Shown: one piece after another, positions 8,215 through 14,268 of the stretch | Layout: the number at the start of each line of letters is the position of its first letter | How positions within the stretch are numbered: position 1 is the first letter of the stretch | From: Candidatus Avacholeplasma faecigallinarum | Lineage (GTDB): Bacteria; Bacillota_I; Bacilli_A; Acholeplasmatales; Anaeroplasmataceae | Length of the DNA stretch: 14,268 bases | NCBI GenBank assembly: GCA_018715825.1 | Contig: DVKU01000054.1 | Coordinates: 1 to 14,268, forward strand | Reading direction: 5' to 3' | Program-made: the position numbers and the translations under genes | The notes under the pieces: generated by a model | What the model was told of the DNA's origin: nothing | The model's database searches: none | Seen by the model: the letters and a program-made list of their open reading frames with translations, nothing else

Positions 8215-10905
8215 CTACTCAGCAGTTGTAACTGGTGCTACTGATAATGAATATAATCTAAATCCTCTACCTGAAGTAGAAACACCTTCTGTAGTATTTG
8301 TACCAGGAGAAGCAATATAGTAATCTCCAGCTTCAGCAGCGTTAAAAGTAATCTCTGTAGCAGTTGAACCAGTTATATAATAAGTTTGAACAATAGTGCC
8401 ATCAGCCTTAAATAAGGCTATAGACGCTGGATTACTACCTGTTGATGACCATTCTAAGGTAATTGTAGATGCTTGAGTTACAGAGAAGGAGACTTTTCCA
8501 CCATTAGCTTGTTTACTAATCTCAATACTTACATTTGATGAATTAGCACGTTTTGCACCACCACTAATTGTGAAATCACCATATGTACCATCAGCTATAG
8601 GAGCATTCTTACCAGTATCATCTAAAGCAATATTATTTTGAGTCATAACAGCATTAACATCTAATGTTAAATACAAGCTAGCATTTGGATTTGCCTCTAA
8701 AACTACAGCATCACTTACTGTAATATTATATTGTTGAGGGTCAGCCTCATCAGTCCACTTAACATTGAATGAAGCACCTGCAGCCTTTGCAGCAACCTTA
8801 ACTGTTAATACATCACCATCTAATGATACACCAATAGCGTTAGTTAAAGTAACTTGAGATAACTCAGTTATTTCAGAAGCCCACTCAGGCTTTGCAATTT
8901 TTACAGTTACATAGTTACCTTGTGGATCAGTAGCTGAATCCCAAGCAATTGTACCTGATGTATAATGCAATGTATAATTATCTGGATTTTCAGTTACATA
9001 GTTAGTATCATCTTGAGAAATTGCACCATAAACAAGTGGTGTAGCAAATGTTACATCGTTAGCAATCTTAATTGTATATGTTTGATCAATTGCATTATTA
9101 TTCCATCTAACTGTAACAACAATATCTTGATACTCTGTAACGCCAGCTTCTAAAGCAGCAACAGGAACATATAATTCAATTAAATCAGAAACCTTTTCAA
9201 TAGAATCATTAAAGTATACCTTACCACCAGTCTTATCTGTTAAAGTAGCAGGCTTAGCGATTGTAACCTTTACATAGTTACCAGCAGTACCATCTACCTC
9301 TTCAGCTGTATAATAAGGAATCTTACCACCAATATTAATGATATTTCCTTCAACAGTAGCCTCTAAACCAGCCTTAGCTTCATATGATAATGTACCATTG
9401 TCAACAGCTGCTGTAACAACAGGAGCTGGTAAGTCAATAGATACACCATTTAATGATATCTTACCATCAGCAACAGTAAAGGCATCAGTAGGAGCAACAA
9501 CATCCTCTACAGCAATAGCCTCACCTTGTAATGCTGCAACATAATCAGAAACTCCTTCAGCGTTATAATCTTCATCCTTAGCGATTGTAACACTTCTATC
9601 TACATAGTAGCAGTTTTCAAATAATGCATCTGGATTCTTTTGTTGACCAATAAATGTATTTGTTTGTGTATTTTGTTGAGCAAAGCTTCCACCTTCTAGG
9701 AAGTAAGCATTTTTAATACTTACATTTAAAGCTGTAGTCTTTTGGTCACCCATGATAGGTGCACAGTTCTTACCACCATAAATAGTACCAGAATATACGA
9801 AGCCATCAACTATTAAATTTTGAGTAGAGTTAGCAGAACTTATACGTCCAATTAAAACTCCATTACCTTGTTGAGATGCAGCATTAAATACTTCAATATC
9901 AGCATCAATTAAAATGTTATAAGCTTCAATTGATGAAGCACCAACATCAATCTTAGCTCCAGCAACTGTAACTTGGCCAGCCTCTTTCATAGTACCAACA
10001 ACTAAACCACTATAGTTACCTAATTTAGCTGTAGCATTAACTATAGCAATATTTTGTAATACTAATGTATCATAAGCATTAACAATTAATCCACCATTTT
10101 CTGGTTGATTTTCGGCAATTTCCATATTAAAGCCATCAATTGTTACATTTGAAATTAATGTAGCACCAGCAGAATATAATCCGAATAAGCATAATCCCTT
10201 AGCATCACTACCAGTTAAAGCTGCATTTGTTGTTAAAGTTACATTTGTAAATTTAACATTTTGAATAGTAGCATCATATAAGCCTTCAAACAAACCAGTT
10301 TGTTTCTTTGCTGGAGATAAGCTTAAATTGCTAATTGTATGTCCATTACCATCAAATGTTCCTTGGAATGAATATGGAGCAGTATTTTCAATAGTTACTC
10401 CAGTCATATCAATATCTTGATCTAATACATAGTCACCAATTAATCCTGAACCCTCATTTACACTTTCAAGCTGTCCAGTTAACATATTTACAAAGTCTTC
10501 TGCAGTTGAAATGTGAATTCTATCATCATCAGGATCTTGACCTTGTGTACCTTGAGGCTTAACAGTTACTTTATATGTAGCTGTTTTTCCTTGATAAGTT
10601 ACTGTAACTGTATATTCTCCAGCTGCAGACATATTAACCTTGCTAGAATCTACTGTTGCATCAGCTGTTACATCAGCAGTTGAATTATCAGAATACTTTG
10701 CAGTAACCTTTAAATTTCCTTTACTAAAAGTTCCACCTACAGTAAATTCTACTGTAGCTCCTGAAACTGTAATTTCAGATAATGTTTTTTCTGTTTCATT
10801 TGTTGGATCATCATTATTGTTATTATCTTTACATGATGTTAAACCAACAGTACCCGCAACTAGTGCTAATAAAGCAACACCAGCTCCAATTTTTCTCATT
10901 TTCAT
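8215..10905 (-). CDS. Large surface lipoprotein with Ig-like and GLUG-like beta-helix regions, no recognised catalytic domain
   Basis: 896 aa from the ATG at 10905, which has GAGGAGG 7 bases upstream; an in-frame ATG at 10932 has no such site. The lipobox LTSC gives Cys25, followed by an Asn/Asp linker. Residues about 41-116 are a Big_3-type Ig domain ending GEYTVTVTYQG. About 130-440 is a right-handed beta-helix-like region opening with STAEDF, LDQDIDM and GTFDGNGHTISNL, the hallmark of GLUG-type repeats. It resembles the C-terminal part of the PL9 lyase. About 520-617 and 648-737 are two diverged copies of one beta-rich unit, both with GNYVxVxIAKP. About 745-888 is a beta-sandwich-like module ending GFRLYSL, resembling in layout the 112-252 region of the CE8 protein. 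I see no polysaccharide lyase, esterase or GH28 catalytic motif. Likely a pectin-binding or scaffold protein, but a novel enzyme on the helix cannot be excluded. Function is inferred from neighbours and shared operators. Confidence 0.8.
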   Translation of the reverse strand: MKMRKIGAGVALLALVAGTVGLTSCKDNNNNDDPTNETEKTLSEITVSGATVEFTVGGTFSKGNLKVTAKYSDNSTADVTADATVDSSKVNMSAAGEYTVTVTYQGKTATYKVTVKPQGTQGQDPDDDRIHISTAEDFVNMLTGQLESVNEGSGLIGDYVLDQDIDMTGVTIENTAPYSFQGTFDGNGHTISNLSLSPAKKQTGLFEGLYDATIQNVKFTNVTLTTNAALTGSDAKGLCLFGLYSAGATLISNVTIDGFNMEIAENQPENGGLIVNAYDTLVLQNIAIVNATAKLGNYSGLVVGTMKEAGQVTVAGAKIDVGASSIEAYNILIDADIEVFNAASQQGNGVLIGRISSANSTQNLIVDGFVYSGTIYGGKNCAPIMGDQKTTALNVSIKNAYFLEGGSFAQQNTQTNTFIGQQKNPDALFENCYYVDRSVTIAKDEDYNAEGVSDYVAALQGEAIAVEDVVAPTDAFTVADGKISLNGVSIDLPAPVVTAAVDNGTLSYEAKAGLEATVEGNIINIGGKIPYYTAEEVDGTAGNYVKVTIAKPATLTDKTGGKVYFNDSIEKVSDLIELYVPVAALEAGVTEYQDIVVTVRWNNNAIDQTYTIKIANDVTFATPLVYGAISQDDTNYVTENPDNYTLHYTSGTIAWDSATDPQGNYVTVKIAKPEWASEITELSQVTLTNAIGVSLDGDVLTVKVAAKAAGASFNVKWTDEADPQQYNITVSDAVVLEANPNASLYLTLDVNAVMTQNNIALDDTGKNAPIADGTYGDFTISGGAKRANSSNVSIEISKQANGGKVSFSVTQASTITLEWSSTGSNPASIALFKADGTIVQTYYITGSTATEITFNAAEAGDYYIASPGTNTTEGVSTSGRGFRLYSLSVAPVTTAE
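8695..9348 (-). repeat. Two tandem diverged copies of a ~95-residue beta-rich unit
   Basis: Copy A is encoded at about 9055-9348 (residues 520-617) and copy B at about 8695-8964 (residues 648-737). The best-conserved stretch is GNYVKVTIAKP versus GNYVTVKIAKP. Each is followed by a beta-rich half with VVTVRWNNN or FNVKWTDE and a closing YTIKIAND or YNITVSDA. The boundaries are approximate, and the linker between copies is about 30 residues. Confidence 0.6.
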
Positions 10906-10942
10906 ATAATTTCCTCCTCTATCGTCAATCATAATAAGTTAA

Positions 10943-10956
10943 TAAAACGATTTCAT
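10943..10956 (-). promoter_or_regulatory. LacI/CcpA-like operator at the start site of the 896-aa lipoprotein gene
   Basis: On the minus strand the site reads TGAAATCGTTTTAT, 12 of 14 positions in agreement with cre by eye. It begins 5 bases after the -10 box, covering the expected start at about 10955, as in the lyase operon. Confidence 0.55.
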
Positions 10957-10961
10957 AAACT

Positions 10962-10991
10962 ATTATAGCACACAATGAAAACGTTTGTAAA
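10962..10991 (-). promoter_or_regulatory. Extended -10 promoter of the 896-aa lipoprotein gene
   Basis: On the minus strand: -35 TTTACA (10986-10991), an 18-base spacer, and -10 TATAAT (10962-10967) preceded by TGC, making an extended -10. It is divergent from the promoter of the U32 gene about 40 bases away. The leader is about 50 bases long. Confidence 0.75.
10976..10989 (-). promoter_or_regulatory. Second LacI/CcpA-like operator between -35 and -10
   Basis: It reads TGAAAACGTTTGTA on the plus strand and TACAAACGTTTTCA on the minus strand, which matches cre at 12 of 14. It overlaps the -35 box and spacer of the same promoter. Its centre is 33 bases, about three helical turns, from that of the downstream site, which would suit two dimers bound to the same face of the DNA. 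Confidence 0.55.
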
Positions 10992-11029
10992 TACAAAAAA
11001 TACATTTTCTTATCGACATTTTTTTATTA

Positions 11030-11058
11030 ATGACTTAAACTTTATTTTATGATAAAAT
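11030..11058 (+). promoter_or_regulatory. Promoter of the U32 family gene
   Basis: On the plus strand: -35 ATGACT (11030-11035), a 17-base spacer, and -10 TAAAAT (11053-11058) preceded by TGA, an extended -10. The leader is about 30 bases and carries AAAGGAG 8 bases before the ATG at 11097. No palindrome like those at the pectin promoters is seen here. Confidence 0.6.
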
Positions 11059-11096
11059 ATATCCGTCGAAAATGACTAATTAAAGGAGATTAAATT

Positions 11097-13340
11097 ATGA
11101 CTGAATTACTTGCACCGGCTGGTTCTTTTGAAGCTTTGGTTGCTGCCATTTCAAATGGAGCAGATGCTATTTATCTTGGCATGAATCGTTTTGGAGCTAG
11201 AGCATATGCTAATAATTTTAGCCTTGATGAATTAAAAAAAGCAATTGAATATGCTCACCTAAGAAATGTAAAAATTTATGTTACCATGAATACAATAGTA
11301 TATGATAGTGAATTAAATGATGCCTTTAAACAGCTAAAAGATATATATGATTGTCAAGTTGATGGAGTTATAGTTCAAGATCTTGCAATTTTCAATTATA
11401 TCGTCAAGCACTGCCCACAAATGGAGGCTCATTGTTCTACCCAAATGGGAATTGATGATTTAGAAGGAACATTATTATTTAAAAACCTAAAAGCAAAAAG
11501 AGTGGTTCTATCTAGAGAGGTAGATATCGAAAAGCTAAAGACAATTAAAAAAATTGCCAAGATGCCAATTGAGATATTCGTTCATGGAGCCTTATGTGTG
11601 TCATACTCAGGAAATTGCCTAATGTCAGGCTTAATTGGATACCGTAGCGGTAATCGTGGTAGATGTGTTGGTTCTTGCAGAAAACAGTATGAATTAATAA
11701 ATACCACAACAAATGAAAAATTATCCACAAGCTATATCTTATCAATGAAGGATTTAAATACTATCGATTATATAAACCAATTAAAATTTGCTGATTCTAT
11801 AAAAATAGAGGGACGTATGAAGGAGCCTGTCTATGTGGCAAATGTAGTTAATACCTACCGTAAAGCTTTAGATGGTCACATAACCAATCAAGATAAACTT
11901 AATCTTAATAAAACCTTCAACCGCACATATACAAAAGGATATATATTTAACGAAGACAAAAAGGATATTGTAAATATTGACAAACCAAATAATTTTGGAT
12001 ATTTAGTTGGTGAAATAATAGCTAAAACAAAGCAAGGATATGAAATAAAGCTTTGCGATTTTGTAAATCAAATGGATATGCTACGTATAAGCCATAATGG
12101 CGAAGATATTAACTTTTCTGTAAGTAAGCTTTATGACAAAAATGATAACCTTATTTCTTCTTCAAAAACTAATTGCTTCATCAAAATAAAAGAAGCACTA
12201 AGTATTGGTGATAAAGTTTATAAGACAAAGGACTATAATTTTAATAAGGAACTAGAAAAAACATTCCCCAAAGAATATAAACGCTTTGATTTAAATTTAT
12301 ATGTATATGGCCATAGTAATGAAGCTATGACAATTGAATGTGAATGTGAAAATAAAAAAATAACTATACAATCAGATTTTATTTTAGAAAAAGCCCTAAC
12401 TACTCCTACTAGCAAGGAACAATTCATAAAACAATTTAATCGCCTTAGTGATAGTATATACCAACTTAAGGATATTGAATATTTTGTTGATGACTGCTTT
12501 ATACCAGCTACTAAAATCAATGAATTAAGAAGAAATATAGTTGCTAAAATGAATGAGGTTAGACTTAAAAGACCACACAAATTTATAGAAGATGATGGTA
12601 ATATTAAAAAAATAACATTCCCACTTACCTCACCAAAATTAGCTGTTTATTGCACTACTTTGGAGCAATATAATGTAGCTAAGGAACTAGGAGTTGAAAT
12701 CATTTATTACGATAACATCATAAGAAGAAATGAGGCAACCTATCCAAAAATGGATAAAGAGCTTCTAATTGGTGGGTATGGTGGCATTTATGCATATAAG
12801 GATAGTAACGATTTTGTAACCGACTATTCTTTAAATGTAGTAAATCACATAGCTGTTTACACACTTCATAGCCTAAATGCTAAAAGAGTCACATTATCTT
12901 ACGAACTTAATCATAAACAAATTAAAGACTTAATCCAAGCCTATTATGATGAAAATGGCGGCTATCCTAACCTAGAAATGATCGTTTACGGTAGAGCCCC
13001 TATGATGTTTACCCATTATTGCCCACTTAAGGTTTTTAATCAATGTGGAAAGTGCCATAAATCTAATTATGCCTTAAAGGATGAATATGGCGTATTTCCT
13101 ATCCTAAACCACAAGGATTGTACTACAACCATACTAAATGGTAAAATACTAAATTTAATTGATGATTTACAGGATATTAAAAACATCAATGTCTTTAGAA
13201 TTCAATTAACAACAGAAGATAAATTAGAATCCCAAAACATTATAAAAATGTTTTTAGACAAAATAAAATCGAATAGAAAAACAAATCTATTCGATCAAAA
13301 TATAAATACAAGAGGCCATTTCAATAAAGAAATCCTTTAA
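11097..13340 (+). CDS. Long-form U32 peptidase-family protein, probable RNA (rRNA/tRNA) hydroxylase
   Basis: 747 aa, cytoplasmic, no signal peptide. The N-terminus LLAPAGSFE and residues 1-260 are the U32 core. The PROSITE-type U32 signature is complete at 159-177, starting EIFVHGALC and ending GNCLMS. Cys167, Cys174, Cys190 and Cys194 are placed as in U32 proteins whose cysteines hold a 4Fe-4S cluster (UbiU/UbiV). IEGRMK follows at 237-242. A DUF3656-like region lies at about 390-490, with FIPATKINELRR. The C-terminal part has HYCPL and a CxxC (Cys642, 650, 653, 675). Despite the family name, well-studied relatives act in prephenate-dependent RNA hydroxylation: E. coli RlhA hydroxylates C2501 of 23S rRNA and TrhP makes 5-hydroxyuridine in tRNA. 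The architecture is closest to RlhA, but the exact RNA target here is uncertain. It is transcribed away from the pectin genes, and its stop overlaps that of ispE. No tryptophan occurs in it. Confidence 0.9.
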   Translation: MTELLAPAGSFEALVAAISNGADAIYLGMNRFGARAYANNFSLDELKKAIEYAHLRNVKIYVTMNTIVYDSELNDAFKQLKDIYDCQVDGVIVQDLAIFNYIVKHCPQMEAHCSTQMGIDDLEGTLLFKNLKAKRVVLSREVDIEKLKTIKKIAKMPIEIFVHGALCVSYSGNCLMSGLIGYRSGNRGRCVGSCRKQYELINTTTNEKLSTSYILSMKDLNTIDYINQLKFADSIKIEGRMKEPVYVANVVNTYRKALDGHITNQDKLNLNKTFNRTYTKGYIFNEDKKDIVNIDKPNNFGYLVGEIIAKTKQGYEIKLCDFVNQMDMLRISHNGEDINFSVSKLYDKNDNLISSSKTNCFIKIKEALSIGDKVYKTKDYNFNKELEKTFPKEYKRFDLNLYVYGHSNEAMTIECECENKKITIQSDFILEKALTTPTSKEQFIKQFNRLSDSIYQLKDIEYFVDDCFIPATKINELRRNIVAKMNEVRLKRPHKFIEDDGNIKKITFPLTSPKLAVYCTTLEQYNVAKELGVEIIYYDNIIRRNEATYPKMDKELLIGGYGGIYAYKDSNDFVTDYSLNVVNHIAVYTLHSLNAKRVTLSYELNHKQIKDLIQAYYDENGGYPNLEMIVYGRAPMMFTHYCPLKVFNQCGKCHKSNYALKDEYGVFPILNHKDCTTTILNGKILNLIDDLQDIKNINVFRIQLTTEDKLESQNIIKMFLDKIKSNRKTNLFDQNINTRGHFNKEIL
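13268..13295 (-). terminator. Probable ispE terminator embedded in the 3' end of the U32 gene
   Basis: A perfect 9-bp inverted repeat (ATCGAATAG / CTATTCGAT) with a 10-base loop. Read on the minus strand it is followed by TTTATTTTG, giving a T-rich tail. On the plus strand the following bases are A-rich, so it should act only for minus transcription. It begins 42 bases past the ispE stop, inside codons about 724-733 of the convergent U32 gene. Confidence 0.65.
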
Positions 13341-14158
13341 ATTGTTTTAGCTAAATAAATAAAATGGTTACTTCCTAAAAGCTTTTTAATAGCTTGCTCA
13401 TCAGCTATAGATGCATCTAATAAAAACAAAGTTGGACCACTTCCACTTACAAGTGGCTTATAACCATTAGAAACTAAAATATTAAAGGTATCATTAAGAT
13501 CCTGACATAATTTTAAGGATGTGTTGGCTAAATCATTAAAGATATTTTTCTTAATAAGAGAAATATCTTTATTTTTTAGGCCTTTAATAATATTGTCTAT
13601 CTTATCCTTTTTACTAATTCTATCATAAACATAATTTTGATAGACAAGCTTAGTAGATAATGAGGCCATTGGCTTTATTAATAAAACATTCATAGGAAAT
13701 GGTTCTACATCAATATGATTAATAACCTCTCCACGGTTAGTACATAAAGCTAATTGATTATCTATAAAAAAAGCAACATCACTACCTAGTAATTTAGCTA
13801 TTTCCTTTAGCTCACTATTAGAAGCATTAACATTATATAAACGATTAAGACCCCTTAAGCAACTAGCAGCATCACTGCTTCCACCTGCTAATCCTGCGGC
13901 AATAGGAATATTCTTTTTAATTTTTATACAAACTCCACCATCTATCTTAAAATGATTAAAAAAGAGCTTACAAGCCTTTATACAAATATTATCAACTAAA
14001 AAATCATCCTCTACATAAATACTACTAGCCTTACTAAATTCTAATTCATCATATAAAGATATTCCTACCATTAAATTATTAACCATATGATAACCATCAA
14101 CACTATCCATAACCTCTAACGCTAGGTTGATTTTCGCATATGCACGTTCATAAATCAT
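13337..14158 (-). CDS. ispE: 4-diphosphocytidyl-2-C-methyl-D-erythritol kinase IspE
   Basis: IspE phosphorylates CDP-methylerythritol with ATP in the MEP route to isopentenyl diphosphate. 273 aa, slightly shorter than the roughly 280-290 usual in Bacilli. The GHMP-kinase motifs are all present: AKINLALEV with the substrate-site lysine K9; GYHMV (22-26); the glycine-rich ATP loop PIAAGLAGGSSDAA (85-98); GSDVAFF with catalytic D127; NRGE (141-144); and VSGSGPTLF (237-245). The ATG at 14158 has AGGAGG 9 bases upstream. The ATG 5 bases before it runs into TGA after two codons and is not a start. The gene converges with U32; the two stop codons share the TTAA at 13337-13340. No convincing promoter is visible in the 110 bases upstream, so transcription may come from beyond the window. 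Its presence implies isoprenoid synthesis by the MEP rather than the mevalonate route. Confidence 0.96.
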   Translation of the reverse strand: MIYERAYAKINLALEVMDSVDGYHMVNNLMVGISLYDELEFSKASSIYVEDDFLVDNICIKACKLFFNHFKIDGGVCIKIKKNIPIAAGLAGGSSDAASCLRGLNRLYNVNASNSELKEIAKLLGSDVAFFIDNQLALCTNRGEVINHIDVEPFPMNVLLIKPMASLSTKLVYQNYVYDRISKKDKIDNIIKGLKNKDISLIKKNIFNDLANTSLKLCQDLNDTFNILVSNGYKPLVSGSGPTLFLLDASIADEQAIKKLLGSNHFIYLAKTI

Positions 14159-14229
14159 TTCATTTATCCTCCTCGTATAATATATTTGTATTAATTATTT
14201 AATGATGCTAACACATAAACATCTTTTTA

Positions 14230-14249
14230 TATTCAAGCATTGTTGAATA
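14230..14249. repeat. Inverted repeat upstream of ispE
   Basis: TATTCAA and TTGAATA form 7-bp perfect arms around a 6-base spacer, about 70 bases upstream of the ispE start. Neither strand has a T-run after it, so it does not look like a terminator. It could be an operator, but in such AT-rich DNA chance is a real possibility. Confidence 0.3.
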
Positions 14250-14268
14250 CATGTTAATATATAATTGA

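Noticed and set aside
1023..10905. Bacteroidetes-type polysaccharide utilisation locus
   Set aside because: No SusC or SusD homologue, and the lipoprotein, promoter and ribosome-site style are Gram-positive.
8965..10909. Short plus-strand open frames inside the 896-aa lipoprotein gene (around 8965-9153, 9338-9544, 10640-10909)
   Set aside because: They are antisense to a well-supported gene, lack good ribosome binding sites and show no recognisable protein features; they are explained by the skewed composition of the sense strand.
10906..10932. Upstream in-frame ATG of the 896-aa gene at 10932
   Set aside because: It has no ribosome binding site and would place charged residues before the lipoprotein signal; GAGGAGG precedes the ATG at 10905.
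11545..12580. Minus-strand open frames inside the U32 gene (11545-11745 and 12233-12580)
   Set aside because: They are shadows of a confidently identified gene, with no family resemblance or translation signals.
13341..13410. Terminator for the U32 gene inside the end of ispE (AAGC...GCTT)
   Set aside because: The stem is only about 4 bp and is not followed by a T-run on the plus strand.
1..14268. UGA reassigned to Trp, as in some Mollicutes
   Set aside because: All Trp codons checked are TGG, no gene contains in-frame TGA, and a TGA correctly closes the false ispE start at 14163. The window gives no evidence for recoding.
1..14268. CRISPR array, insertion sequence, integrase, tRNA or attachment site that would explain an inserted island
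   Set aside because: No regularly spaced repeats, transposase-like frames, tRNA genes or flanking direct repeats were noticed on reading both strands.

Overview
The window is AT-rich DNA with A/T-ending codons, strong AGGAGG-type ribosome binding sites, sigma-A-like promoters and short-signal lipoproteins. This points to a low-GC Gram-positive lineage (Bacillota in the broad sense). Several traits fit a Bacilli or Mollicutes-related gut or rumen organism: MEP-pathway ispE, Asn/Asp-rich stretches after the lipobox, and no tryptophan in the housekeeping proteins. That placement is inference; no rRNA or other taxonomic marker is present. UGA is not seen in frame, and all visible stops are TAA or TAG.

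Layout. 1-936 (minus) is the 5' part of tilS, running off the left edge. 1023-10905 holds four consecutive minus-strand lipoprotein genes forming a pectin-attack module. In order of transcription they are: an 896-aa lipoprotein with Ig and GLUG-like beta-helix regions and no recognised catalytic domain (8215-10905); an 827-aa CE8 pectin methylesterase with a long accessory N-terminus (5615-8098); and a two-gene operon of a 246-aa Ig-like lipoprotein (4720-5460) and a 1227-aa PL9 pectate lyase fused to Ig and GLUG-like regions (1023-4706). Divergent from them is a long-form U32 peptidase-family gene (11097-13340, plus), almost certainly an RNA-hydroxylation enzyme. It converges on ispE (13337-14158, minus) with a 4-base stop-codon overlap.

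How it works together. The esterase would strip methyl esters from homogalacturonan, producing the polygalacturonate that the PL9 lyase cleaves, with all proteins tethered to the outer face of the membrane. The two non-catalytic lipoproteins probably bind or present the polymer (inference). No oligogalacturonide transporter, downstream uronate gene or regulator lies in the window.

Regulation. Each of the three promoters driving the pectin genes has a LacI/CcpA-like palindrome immediately downstream of its -10 box, covering the expected transcription start. The 896-aa gene has a second one between -35 and -10. The site before the small Ig lipoprotein is nearly a perfect inverted repeat. Each transcription unit ends in a hairpin, so this is a regulon of three separately terminated units rather than one long operon.
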